Source: an uncultured Bacteroides sp. (GTDB lineage: Bacteria > Bacteroidota > Bacteroidia > Bacteroidales > Bacteroidaceae). From it: a stretch of DNA of 18,112 bases. The stretch is from contig CAAFUN010000009.1 of NCBI GenBank assembly GCA_900766195.1, forward strand, positions 1-18,112, in the 5' to 3' direction. Positions 6,510-14,032 of the stretch are shown here, in pieces (position 1 is the stretch's first letter; every line of letters starts with the position of its first letter). The position numbers and the translations under genes were made by a program. Under the pieces are notes generated by a model. The model was not told the origin of the DNA, did not search any database, and worked only from the letters and a program-made list of their open reading frames with translations.

Positions 6510-8411
6510 ATGAAACACCTTCAGATTCTAATCATCGGCCTACTACTTTGTTTCTGCAGTGCATTGCAAGCCAAAGACAGAGTGATAGCGTATCCACCTT
6601 TCTGCGCGAGAAACAACACCGCCATTGAAGTGAGTAAAGTGGTAATGAGTGACACAGCTACCGTGCTGCATATCTATGCCAAGTATCCTCCCAAAAACTG
6701 GATAAAAATTGCAAAAGAAAGCTATTTGAAGGACAATAACGGAAGGACATACCAACTGCGTTCAGGCATTGGCATCACACCGGATAAGGAATTATGGATG
6801 CCGGAGACTGGAGAAGCAGAATTTCAGCTGGTATTTCCACCGTTGGCAGAAAATGCTACAGCGATAGAGTTTACTGAAGGTGAAGGGGTTGAAGGCGGAT
6901 TCAGCATCTGGGGGATACTATTGAAAGGTAAGAAATTGCCCGAACTGATATTGCCTCAAGAGGCTGTGGTGCACAAAGTGAATAAGACTACGGAATTGCC
7001 TGAAGAACTACCTTTTAAATATGGAAAAACTACCGTAAAAGGTAAATTACTGGATTACAGAGGGGATATGATGAAACAAATCGTTCTATATCCATCGGAA
7101 CCTATCATTGGTTATGAAAATGCAATAAAAGCGGATATACAATCGGATGGGAGTTTTAGCGTTACATTTGATGTTACAGGAACAACTACTATAAGCACTT
7201 CCATCTACGGAAAGAAAATTCTTTTTTTCGTTGAGACTGCTCAAACGACAGAAGTATTTATTAATTTACGAGAGATAAGTAGACAACAATCCTCTTATCA
7301 CAAAGACAGCAAGCCATATGGCATTATAGCCTACATTAATGGGCCATTAGCAGGCATCGCTGAAGAATGGAACCAAACAGGCATTAATTTTTCTCTAACA
7401 GAATATTATGGCACTTGGATGAAAGACTTAGAAAATCTAGATTTAGCGTCCATTAAAGCTCATCTATTGAAAGAATCGGATAGAATACAGCAAAATATAA
7501 ACAAGCAGCCAGTGAGTAATGCTACAAAACAATTATTAACTTCGGAAAATGAGCAAAGACTTATAGAACTTTTACAAAGTGCTCCTATAATTCTTACTCA
7601 GGCTTATTTGCAAAAGAACAAGCTGGGAAGTGAAGCAGGCGAAGAGTATTATCTAAAATTAATCAAACAGCTGCCCAAAGATTATATTCCGACGTCCTAT
7701 TATAAAAATCTAAATCTTCCTTATGCCAAATTAACACCATCCTATATCAGCACCGTCAACAGATCAATTTACGAAAAAAACAAGATGCCCGATCTTATGG
7801 GAACAGACAAAGGAGTCTTTTTTGATATTTTAAATGCAGCAGTCATCTACAAAGGCATCAAAGACTTTCAACCGCTGAATGATAGTATACACCTACAAAT
7901 GGAAAATCTGCCTTTGGCCTACAGGCAGGTGTTGGAACAAGCTAACAATCAGCTGCTACTACAGATAGAGGCTAACAAGAAGAAAAGCGGTTTTACGGTA
8001 AACAAGGCAGGAGAAGTGAGCAATGAGGATCTTTTTGCCTCCATCATCAGCAAGTTTCGCGGCAAAACATTGCTAGTGGATTTCTGGGCTACATGGTGCG
8101 GACCTTGCCGCATGGCCAACAAGCAAATGGTGCCTATGAAAGAGGAATTGAAAGGAAAAGACATCGTTTATCTGTACATTACCGGAGAAACATCTCCACT
8201 AAAAACATGGGAGAACATGATTCCGGATATTCACGGAGAACACTTCCGTGTAACAGCTGCACAATGGAAATATCTCTGTGAAAGTTTTAAAGTAGACGGT
8301 ATACCCACTTATCTGATGATAGACCGTGATGGCAACATCAAATACAAAGAGACCGGATTCCCCGGTGTAGACAAGATAAAGGAAGAACTGTTGAAAGTAA
8401 CAGACAAGTAA
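6510..8411 (+). CDS. Secreted protein with C-terminal TlpA/ResA-like thioredoxin domain
   Basis: The 633-residue protein begins with a signal peptide (hydrophobic residues 4-19, cleavage likely near A21) without a clear lipobox, so it is probably periplasmic. The C-terminal ~130 residues are thioredoxin-like: LLVDFWATWCGPC places the active-site cysteines at C530 and C533, and GIPTY supplies the cis-proline at P599. Such domains reduce or exchange disulfides in exported proteins. Residues 22 to about 180 are beta-rich and unassigned. The central part (about 180-500) resembles the variable N-terminal region of Bacteroidota AhpC/TSA/thioredoxin-family proteins. The gene follows the acyltransferase by 78 bases but has its own promoter and palindrome. 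Such proteins often sit near TPR regulators in Bacteroides (general impression, not checked). Confidence 0.87.
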   Translation: MKHLQILIIGLLLCFCSALQAKDRVIAYPPFCARNNTAIEVSKVVMSDTATVLHIYAKYPPKNWIKIAKESYLKDNNGRTYQLRSGIGITPDKELWMPETGEAEFQLVFPPLAENATAIEFTEGEGVEGGFSIWGILLKGKKLPELILPQEAVVHKVNKTTELPEELPFKYGKTTVKGKLLDYRGDMMKQIVLYPSEPIIGYENAIKADIQSDGSFSVTFDVTGTTTISTSIYGKKILFFVETAQTTEVFINLREISRQQSSYHKDSKPYGIIAYINGPLAGIAEEWNQTGINFSLTEYYGTWMKDLENLDLASIKAHLLKESDRIQQNINKQPVSNATKQLLTSENEQRLIELLQSAPIILTQAYLQKNKLGSEAGEEYYLKLIKQLPKDYIPTSYYKNLNLPYAKLTPSYISTVNRSIYEKNKMPDLMGTDKGVFFDILNAAVIYKGIKDFQPLNDSIHLQMENLPLAYRQVLEQANNQLLLQIEANKKKSGFTVNKAGEVSNEDLFASIISKFRGKTLLVDFWATWCGPCRMANKQMVPMKEELKGKDIVYLYITGETSPLKTWENMIPDIHGEHFRVTAAQWKYLCESFKVDGIPTYLMIDRDGNIKYKETGFPGVDKIKEELLKVTDK

Positions 8412-8415
8412 ATCC

Positions 8416-9624
8416 TTAATCAGCAGGAGCTTTTTCCTTCAGATCGGGTAGAAAGTAAGTGACCAATCCCAATAATGGCATATAGGCACAAACATTGTAG
8501 ACTGCCTCTATGCCATAGTGATCGGCCATATTGCCCAATACTGCTGAAGCAATGCCGGCTACTCCGAATGCAAAGCCGAAGAAAAGGCCGGAAACCAACC
8601 CTAATTTGGTAGGCAAAAGCTCTTGAGCATAAAGCAAAATTGCAGGAAATGCAGACGAAAGCATTAAACCCACGCAAAAGCTTAGTGCAATGGTCCACCC
8701 CAATGAAGCATGAGGCATGAGCATACTGAATGGAGCAGCACCCACAATAGACGCCCAGATAACGTATTTACGACCTACACGATCACCTATAGGCCCTCCT
8801 GCTAAAGTGCCTATAGCCGTAGCCACAAGAAAAACAAATAAATAGAGTTGTGACATTTGTACGCTGACCCCGAATTTATGCATCAGATAAAAGGTGTAAT
8901 AACTCGTGAGACTTGCCATATAAATGTATTTAGAAAATATCAATACCAACAGTATGGCAATAGAAAACATTGTCTTATCCATTGGCAAGGGCAATTGTAC
9001 GCGATGCGAAGCAGTTGTCTTCTTTGCTTTCATCCGTGTGAGATAAGACTTATACCATTTGCAAATAGGTAACATAGCTACAATAGCCACCAGAGCTAAA
9101 GCGGCAAAAAGAATAATATTATGTCTCCCGTAAGGCGCCACCAACAATGCCACCAATAAAGGACCAAGAGATCCGCCCAGATTACCGCCTACCTGAAACA
9201 AAGACTGCGCCAGCCCACGCTTTCCACCTGATGCAAGGAAAGCTATACGCGATGCTTCGGGATGAAGTATTGAAGAGCCTATACCGATGATAAATACTGC
9301 AATAAGTACCCAGTGTAGGTTTGTAGCAAAAGCAAGATTTATAAGCCCAGTCATAGTAATAGTCATGCCAAGAGGCAACGACCAGGATATAGGATGTTTA
9401 TCGAATAAGAGTCCGGTGAGTGGCTGAAACACTGAGGCAGCAAGTTGGTAGACTAAGGTTATCAAACCTATCTGCGCAAAACTCAGTGATAAGTCCTCTT
9501 TAAAGAGAGGATAAGCCGCCGAAATAACAGATTGCAATAAATCATTGAAAAAGTGAGAAAGACTTAATATGATAAGAATAGAGAAGGTTATCTTAACTGC
9601 CGGTTCATCTGTTTTAGTATTCAT
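8416..9624 (-). CDS. fsr: MFS efflux transporter, fosmidomycin-resistance (Fsr) type
   Basis: This is a 12-helix major facilitator of 402 residues. Segments such as LIFSKYIYMAS (228-238) and SYYTFYLMHKFG, the GDRVGRK loop (280-286) and the SSILHPE stretch (around 118) match E. coli Fsr closely as I remember it, and the length is the same, so the subfamily call is good. Fsr exports fosmidomycin and some other compounds by proton antiport; the natural substrate here is unknown. I start at the ATG at 9624; an in-frame TTG two codons earlier (9630) is possible but less likely. The stop lies only 4 bases from that of the convergent thioredoxin-like gene. Upstream on the same strand is the small membrane-protein gene, 103 bases away, with no clean promoter between them. 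Confidence 0.9.
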   Translation of the reverse strand: MNTKTDEPAVKITFSILIILSLSHFFNDLLQSVISAAYPLFKEDLSLSFAQIGLITLVYQLAASVFQPLTGLLFDKHPISWSLPLGMTITMTGLINLAFATNLHWVLIAVFIIGIGSSILHPEASRIAFLASGGKRGLAQSLFQVGGNLGGSLGPLLVALLVAPYGRHNIILFAALALVAIVAMLPICKWYKSYLTRMKAKKTTASHRVQLPLPMDKTMFSIAILLVLIFSKYIYMASLTSYYTFYLMHKFGVSVQMSQLYLFVFLVATAIGTLAGGPIGDRVGRKYVIWASIVGAAPFSMLMPHASLGWTIALSFCVGLMLSSAFPAILLYAQELLPTKLGLVSGLFFGFAFGVAGIASAVLGNMADHYGIEAVYNVCAYMPLLGLVTYFLPDLKEKAPAD

Positions 9625-9698
9625 CGTCAAAGTATTTTGGTTTTACGCTATAAAAGTCTTCACGAAGATAGATAAAGTTCAATCTTCGCAATAATTCA

Positions 9699-9724
9699 CA
9701 CTGCTTTATATGCTACTTGCAGTG
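9699..9724. repeat. Inverted repeat between the 4-TM gene and fsr
   Basis: CACTGC (9699-9704) and GCAGTG (9719-9724) are perfect 6-bp arms around a 14-base loop, just downstream of the 4-TM gene stop on the minus strand. No T-run follows on that strand, so it could be an RNA-processing hairpin or operator rather than a strong terminator. Confidence 0.3.
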
Positions 9725-9727
9725 ATT

Positions 9728-10069
9728 TTAAGCTTGTGCTTTCTTTTCTTCCTGAGGGATACGGATAGCCGTGTAAAGCTCAATAAGAGCAGCAATAGTC
9801 ATGCACACAATCCACTCATTACCATGAGTGGTAAGCATAAATGCACCCGCTACAATAAGCAGTAATGCACCAATAATCTGTTGTCTCCACAGTCGCTTTA
9901 TAGCAAACGTTTTAACAGGAGACGGGCTACTGATTTGAGCCAATGCCACCATACATGCACCTACGGTATATATGTAAGGAGCATAAATCCAACCAGTAAT
10001 GTAAACTGCAGCACCTACTAATACCAAAACGGCGCCCACAAAAAGTAATGCAGGGATAATTTGTTTCAT
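9728..10069 (-). CDS. Small four-helix membrane protein of unknown function
   Basis: The 113-residue protein has four hydrophobic segments (about 6-24, 27-46, 64-81 and 85-104), a short basic loop (KRLWRQQ) between the second and third, and a charged C-terminus (QEEKKAQA). I recognise no catalytic motif. Its ATG overlaps the TGA of the DivIC-like gene by 4 bases (ATGA), the usual sign of translational coupling, so the two are almost certainly co-transcribed. A link to the divisome is inferred from this coupling only. Confidence 0.8.
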   Translation of the reverse strand: MKQIIPALLFVGAVLVLVGAAVYITGWIYAPYIYTVGACMVALAQISSPSPVKTFAIKRLWRQQIIGALLLIVAGAFMLTTHGNEWIVCMTIAALIELYTAIRIPQEEKKAQA

Positions 10070-10374
10070 TCTTGCGTATCGTTATCAAATACAAAAATAT
10101 CTTCATTTGGTTTCTTCATCAGATACCGTTCACGCGCTATCTTTTCTATAGCACCGGAATCTACTGCCAGCTCATTGAGCTGCTTTGTATGTTCTTCATA
10201 CTCCATACGATATTTATCTATCTCACTTTTCAAATTGCTTATTTCACGAGCATACCCCAACCTACGCATGATGCTATTCTCATCGAGGAACCCAACAATC
10301 ACGACAAAAGCCAGAAGCGTAATGAGATATTTATGCTTGCGGACAAAGACCCAAAGTGTAGCTAACTTATCCAT
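10066..10374 (-). CDS. FtsB/DivIC-like septum formation initiator
   Basis: The 102-residue protein has a short cytosolic start (residues 1-14), one membrane helix (about 15-31), then a periplasmic coiled coil (about 42-70, REISNLKSEIDKYRMEYEEH) and a short tail containing ARERYLMKKPNEDIFVF. The RERY...P.E.I pattern after the coiled coil is typical of the FtsB/DivIC family (PF04977), which joins FtsL and FtsQ/DivIB in the division complex. Length is normal. The gene is divergent from dnaX and has a perfect TATCTTTG -7 box upstream. Bacteroidota members are usually annotated as septum formation initiator proteins, so I give no symbol. Confidence 0.88.
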   Translation of the reverse strand: MDKLATLWVFVRKHKYLITLLAFVVIVGFLDENSIMRRLGYAREISNLKSEIDKYRMEYEEHTKQLNELAVDSGAIEKIARERYLMKKPNEDIFVFDNDTQE

Positions 10375-10407
10375 AAGTGGAATAATGAGTTAAGAATTCA
10401 TTGCCCA

Positions 10408-10415
10408 CAAAGATA
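10408..10415 (-). promoter_or_regulatory. -7 box for the DivIC-like operon
   Basis: On the minus strand this reads TATCTTTG, a perfect -7 match, 33 bases before the ATG. No TTTG is evident at -33. It lies back to back with the dnaX promoter in the same short intergenic region. Confidence 0.55.
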
Positions 10416-10448
10416 GAACGAATAACTGAGAAATTCCTTTTTTTTGTG

Positions 10449-10456
10449 TACATTTG
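10449..10456 (+). promoter_or_regulatory. -7 box for dnaX; decides the dnaX start
   Basis: TACATTTG fits the -7 consensus and predicts a leader of about 28 bases to the ATG at 10491. The open frame extends back to a TTG at 10401, but that codon lies upstream of this promoter and could not be on the transcript. Confidence 0.55.
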
Positions 10457-10490
10457 CACTAATTGTAACATAGAAAAAGAATCCCGGATC

Positions 10491-12365
10491 ATGGAGAACT
10501 ATATTGTTTCAGCACGAAAATATCGTCCTGCAACTTTTGAATCGGTCGTAGGACAGCACGCGCTGACTACCACCCTAAAAAATGCCATTGCATCAGGTAA
10601 GCTGGCACATGCCTATCTGTTTTGCGGACCACGAGGAGTTGGAAAAACTACGTGTGCCCGAATTTTTGCCAAAACAATTAATTGCATGAGTCCCACTGCC
10701 GAAGGTGAAGCTTGCAACGAATGCGAATCGTGTATAGCATTCAACGAACAGCGTTCGTATAATATTCATGAGCTGGATGCTGCCTCCAATAATTCTGTAG
10801 ATGATATTCGTCAATTGGTGGAACAAGTTCGTATTCCTCCACAAATAGGAAAATACAAAGTATATATTATAGATGAGGTACACATGCTATCAGCTTCGGC
10901 TTTCAATGCTTTTCTGAAAACATTGGAAGAACCGCCTCGACATGCCATCTTTATCTTGGCCACTACGGAAAAGCATAAGATTATACCTACGATACTATCC
11001 CGTTGTCAGATTTATGACTTCAGTAGGATAACTGTAGAAGACACTGTAAATCATCTCACATACGTAGCTTCAAAAGAAGGAATAGCAACAGAGCCTGAAG
11101 CACTGAATGTCATTGCCTTGAAAGCAGACGGCGGTATGCGCGATGCGTTGTCCATCTTCGACCAGGTGGTTAGTTTTACGGGAGGTAACATTACCTATCA
11201 AAGTGTAATAGAGAATCTCAACGTACTTGATTATGATTATTATTTTCGATTAACGGATTATTTTCTGGAGCATAAAGTCAGTGAAGCACTTCTGTTACTC
11301 AATGATATCTTGAATAAAGGTTTTGATGCAGGACACTTTATTACGGGATTATCATCACATTTCCGCGATTTGCTAGTGAGCAAAGACACTGCAACTCTAC
11401 TCTTGTTGGAAGTGGGAGCCAGCATACGCAATAGATATAGGGAACAAGGACAGAAATGCCAAGCCTCTTTTCTATACCGCGCAATGAAACTGTGCAATGA
11501 CTGTGAATTGAATTATAGAGTCAGCAAGAACAAAAGGCTGCTTGTTGAACTTACGCTAATTCAACTTACACAGTTGGGTGATGACGATGATGCTATAGGA
11601 AATGGGCGTAGCCCTAAACAAGTAATAAAACCCATATTTTCGCAAGCTGCTCCTGCAAAGCAGGAACATGCTGCATCAGCAACTTCCGGACCTCAGCAAG
11701 CTTATTCAGCAGCAACCTCAGGTACCTATCAACAGGCAAAAGAGACTGCTTCTTCAACAGCAAATAGTCCGGTGACATCAAATAAACTTCCGCAAGAATC
11801 GGAAAATCAGTCAGCAGCGACATCGCAGACGGAAAGTTTAAATACAAGAAACATACCGGATGTTTTACAAAAGCACAGTGAAGGAAAAAAAATACCGGTA
11901 ATAAGCAAATCCGGATTAGGACTTTCAATAAAGCATTCCAAAAAAGAAAAAGAGGAAGTTATACCAACAGAAACCAAACAGAGTAACATCATTGAAGAAG
12001 ATTTTATTTTCAATGATAAAGATGTTACTTATTATTGGTTGGCTTATGCACAAGGCTTATCACGCGAACAAATAGCCCTAGCCAAACGTATGACTGTGCT
12101 TAGGCCAAAACTTATTCACGATACGACCATCGAAATTGTTGTTGACAATGAAATTGCCGCTAAAGAGTTTATTGAATTAGTGCCCGAACTAGAAGAATAT
12201 TTACGAAGATCATTAAAAAACAAGAAAGCCAAATTAACGGTAAGAATCAGCGAGGCAGAAGAAAACACGCGACCATTCAATCGATCGGAAAAGTTCCAAA
12301 TGATGGCCGAAAAGAATAAGGCGTTATTGCAACTTAAAGATGAATTCGGGCTGGAATTCTATTAA
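10491..12365 (+). CDS. dnaX: DNA polymerase III subunit gamma/tau
   Basis: The 624-residue protein is the ATPase of the clamp loader, which opens the sliding clamp and, as tau, ties the polymerase to the helicase. It begins MENYIVSARKYRP as in other DnaX proteins. Walker A is GPRGVGKT (46-53), the zinc cysteines are C65, C75, C78 and C81, Walker B is IIDEVH (126-131), and the SRC arginine finger motif is at 170-172. Domain III runs to about 365, then a low-complexity A/S/T/Q-rich linker (about 370-465), then the tau-specific C-terminal domain. I prefer the ATG at 10491 to the TTG at 10401, because a -7 box lies between them and the extra 30 residues do not resemble DnaX. An A8 run at codons 465-468, just at the end of the linker, may generate a shorter gamma-like form (see next entry). 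Confidence 0.95.
   Translation: MENYIVSARKYRPATFESVVGQHALTTTLKNAIASGKLAHAYLFCGPRGVGKTTCARIFAKTINCMSPTAEGEACNECESCIAFNEQRSYNIHELDAASNNSVDDIRQLVEQVRIPPQIGKYKVYIIDEVHMLSASAFNAFLKTLEEPPRHAIFILATTEKHKIIPTILSRCQIYDFSRITVEDTVNHLTYVASKEGIATEPEALNVIALKADGGMRDALSIFDQVVSFTGGNITYQSVIENLNVLDYDYYFRLTDYFLEHKVSEALLLLNDILNKGFDAGHFITGLSSHFRDLLVSKDTATLLLLEVGASIRNRYREQGQKCQASFLYRAMKLCNDCELNYRVSKNKRLLVELTLIQLTQLGDDDDAIGNGRSPKQVIKPIFSQAAPAKQEHAASATSGPQQAYSAATSGTYQQAKETASSTANSPVTSNKLPQESENQSAATSQTESLNTRNIPDVLQKHSEGKKIPVISKSGLGLSIKHSKKEKEEVIPTETKQSNIIEEDFIFNDKDVTYYWLAYAQGLSREQIALAKRMTVLRPKLIHDTTIEIVVDNEIAAKEFIELVPELEEYLRRSLKNKKAKLTVRISEAEENTRPFNRSEKFQMMAEKNKALLQLKDEFGLEFY
11883..11901 (+). other. In-phase A8 slippery tract in dnaX
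   Basis: The codons GGA AAA AAA ATA contain eight A's (11885-11892), and the zero frame parses the heptamer as A_AAA_AAA, the classical -1 slippery phase. Loss of one A in the transcript, or a +1 ribosome shift, gives Tyr-Arg-stop at 11899-11901 and a protein of 469 residues, ending where the linker ends. A -1 shift (or a gain of one A) would instead add about 31 unrelated codons before a stop. Similar slippage makes gamma in E. coli (ribosomal) and Thermus (transcriptional). Confidence 0.4.
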
Positions 12366-12372
12366 ATACTAT

Positions 12373-12443
12373 TTAGACAACATACAAATTAAACCTTTTA
12401 ACGATACTTAGACAACAAGTAATCAATAAAACCATTATTTTTG
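12373..12443 (+). promoter_or_regulatory. Ferredoxin promoter with direct repeats upstream
   Basis: TATTTTTG (12436-12443) is the -7 box, giving a leader of about 35 bases to the ATG at 12483. TTAGACAACA occurs twice (12373-12382 and 12408-12417), 35 bases apart. The second copy occupies the place where a -33 element would be, as an activator site would. Confidence 0.5.
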
Positions 12444-12482
12444 TGTCTGTAATTAGTACTAACAACTTAAAATATCAAGAAA

Positions 12483-12653
12483 ATGGCTTACGTAATTAAT
12501 GACAACTGTGTTGCTTGTGGTACATGTATTGACGAATGTCCTGTAGGTGCAATATCTGAAGGTGATATCTATTCTATAGATCCTGATGCTTGCACAGAAT
12601 GTGGTACATGCGCTGATGTTTGTCCTTCCGAAGCAATTCATCCTGCTGAATAA
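12483..12653 (+). CDS. 2[4Fe-4S] bacterial-type ferredoxin
   Basis: This 56-residue protein carries two CxxCxxCxxxCP motifs: C9-C12-C15-C19 and C37-C40-C43-C47. Each binds one [4Fe-4S] cluster, the arrangement of clostridial-type ferredoxins that carry low-potential electrons, for example for pyruvate:ferredoxin oxidoreductase or hydrogenase in anaerobes. The protein is acidic, soluble and cytosolic. It has its own promoter and its own terminator, and is therefore a monocistronic gene between dnaX and the convergent aminotransferase. The single ATG start is unambiguous. Confidence 0.95.
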   Translation: MAYVINDNCVACGTCIDECPVGAISEGDIYSIDPDACTECGTCADVCPSEAIHPAE

Positions 12654-12670
12654 TAAAAAGGACAAAAAAA

Positions 12671-12716
12671 TATTAAAGGCTGCTTTCTTAATAGAAGGCA
12701 GCCTTTATATTTTTAT
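12671..12716. terminator. Bidirectional hairpin terminator between ferredoxin and aspC
   Basis: AAAGGCTGC (12675-12683) and GCAGCCTTT (12698-12706) are perfect 9-bp arms; TTTC/GAAG extends the stem inside, leaving a TTAATA loop. A T-rich tail follows on the plus strand (TTTATATTTTTAT), and an A-run before the stem supplies the T-run for the minus strand. It can end both the ferredoxin and the aminotransferase transcripts. Confidence 0.85.
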
Positions 12717-12754
12717 CAGTTGACGTTTCAACTAAAGTCACGTCATTCATCGTC

Positions 12755-13948
12755 TTACTTCAATTTAGCCAATGCTTCCTTTATGCGACGTATAGCTTCT
12801 ACAATATTCTCATCACTAGTAGCATAGCTCATACGAATACACTCGGGTGCACCGAAGGAAGCGCCACCAACACAGGCTACGTGTGCTTCATCCAGCAAAT
12901 AAAGAGCCAAGTCATCAGAATTATTCACTTTTGTAGCCCCAGCAGACTTACCAAAGAAGGAGTCACATTTAGGAAACAAATAAAAAGCTCCTTGTGGTAT
13001 GTTTACTTCAAATCCAGGAACATCCTTGGCTAACTTAACAATAAGATCACGGCGACGTTGGAAAGCCTTACGCATCTCCTCTACCGGAACCTGAGTACCT
13101 GTATATGCAGCCTCAGCGGCTTTCTGGGAAACAGAGCATGGACCGGAAGTATATTGCCCTTGAAGCTTATTACAAGCTTTCACAATCCACTCGGGAGCTG
13201 CTATGAATCCAATACGCCAGCCAGTCATGGCATAAGCTTTAGAAACTCCATTAACAATAACAGTACGTTCTTTCATTTCCGGAAACTGAGCTATGCTTTC
13301 ATGTTTACCCACATAATTGATATGCTCATAGATCTCATCAGCAATAACAGTTACCTGCGGATATTTAGCTAACACATCTGCCAAGCCTTTTAACTCCTCC
13401 TTTGTATAGACAGACCCTGTAGGATTGGATGGGGAGCAAAGAATCAAAGCTTTGGTTTTTGGAGTAATTGCAGCTTCCAACTGTGCAGGAGTTATCTTAA
13501 AATCTTGCTTTATCCCAGCAGAAACTATAACAGGAATCCCTTCCGCCAATTTTACCATTTCGGGATAGCTAACCCAATAAGGAGCAGGCACAATAACTTC
13601 ATCACCGGGATTGACCAGCACGAGCACCGCATTGCACACCGACTGTTTAGCACCATTAGCACAAGAAATTTGCGCAGCGTTATATTCTAAGCCGTTCTCC
13701 TTTTTGAGCTTCTCCACAATTGCATTCCGCAGAGCAGGATAACCCGGCACGGGTGAATAACGGGAGTAATTCTCATCAATAGCCTTTTTGGCAGCCTCTT
13801 TTATGTGATCTGGCGTGTTAAAGTCGGGTTCTCCCACACTTAGATTAATCACATCAATGCCTTGAGCTTTAAGTTCTGCGCTCTTTTGAGACATTGCCAA
13901 GGTCGCCGAAGGCGACAAACTGTTCAAACGGTCAGATAATTGATTCAT
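12755..13948 (-). CDS. aspC: Aspartate aminotransferase, PLP class I
   Basis: The enzyme moves the amino group between aspartate and 2-oxoglutarate using pyridoxal phosphate. The 397-residue protein starts MNQLSDRLNSLSPSATLAMS, typical of this AspB-like (class Ib) group. SVGEPDFNTP lies at 37-46, the cofactor lysine is K237 in SKAYAMTGWRIG, NPTG is at 175-178, D204 and Y207 contact the cofactor, and R372 is the likely substrate-carboxylate arginine. The frame extends 25 codons upstream (14023), but that part is not family-like and the -7 box at 13998-14005 lies within it, so ATG 13948 is the start. It is last in the leftward cluster after ribBA, with its own promoter in the 84-base gap. The close relative could also act on prephenate or other amino acids. 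Confidence 0.93.
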   Translation of the reverse strand: MNQLSDRLNSLSPSATLAMSQKSAELKAQGIDVINLSVGEPDFNTPDHIKEAAKKAIDENYSRYSPVPGYPALRNAIVEKLKKENGLEYNAAQISCANGAKQSVCNAVLVLVNPGDEVIVPAPYWVSYPEMVKLAEGIPVIVSAGIKQDFKITPAQLEAAITPKTKALILCSPSNPTGSVYTKEELKGLADVLAKYPQVTVIADEIYEHINYVGKHESIAQFPEMKERTVIVNGVSKAYAMTGWRIGFIAAPEWIVKACNKLQGQYTSGPCSVSQKAAEAAYTGTQVPVEEMRKAFQRRRDLIVKLAKDVPGFEVNIPQGAFYLFPKCDSFFGKSAGATKVNNSDDLALYLLDEAHVACVGGASFGAPECIRMSYATSDENIVEAIRRIKEALAKLK

Positions 13949-13997
13949 TTTTCTATCTATTTTAAAGGTTATATCGTAAAACCGATTGCAAATTAAA

Positions 13998-14005
13998 CAA
14001 AAATA
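13998..14005 (-). promoter_or_regulatory. -7 box for aspC
   Basis: On the minus strand this reads TATTTTTG. A TTTG (14021-14024) lies 15 bases upstream, shorter than the usual 19-21. It sits between the end of ribBA and the aspC ATG and rules out the longer aspC reading frame starting at 14023. Confidence 0.45.
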
Positions 14006-14032
14006 CTCGACTTTAGGAAACAAATAGAAAGT

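Noticed and set aside
9625..9630. TTG start of fsr two codons upstream of the ATG
   Set aside because: An ATG follows immediately and family length fits equally well; TTG starts are rarer.
10401..10490. Longer dnaX start at TTG 10401, adding 30 residues
   Set aside because: A -7 box at 10449-10456 lies inside the extension and the added residues do not resemble DnaX; ATG 10491 gives the standard N-terminus.
11934..11946. Second A6G run in dnaX as an E. coli-style slippery site
   Set aside because: The reading frame parses it as TCC AAA AAA GAA, the wrong phase for the A_AAA_AAG signal.
11258..12013. Antisense open frames inside dnaX and similar frames inside other genes
   Set aside because: They lie wholly within strongly supported genes, lack promoters and ribosome binding sites, and look like shadows of the coding frame.
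13949..14023. Longer aspC start adding 25 residues
   Set aside because: The extra segment is not family-like and contains the -7 box at 13998-14005.
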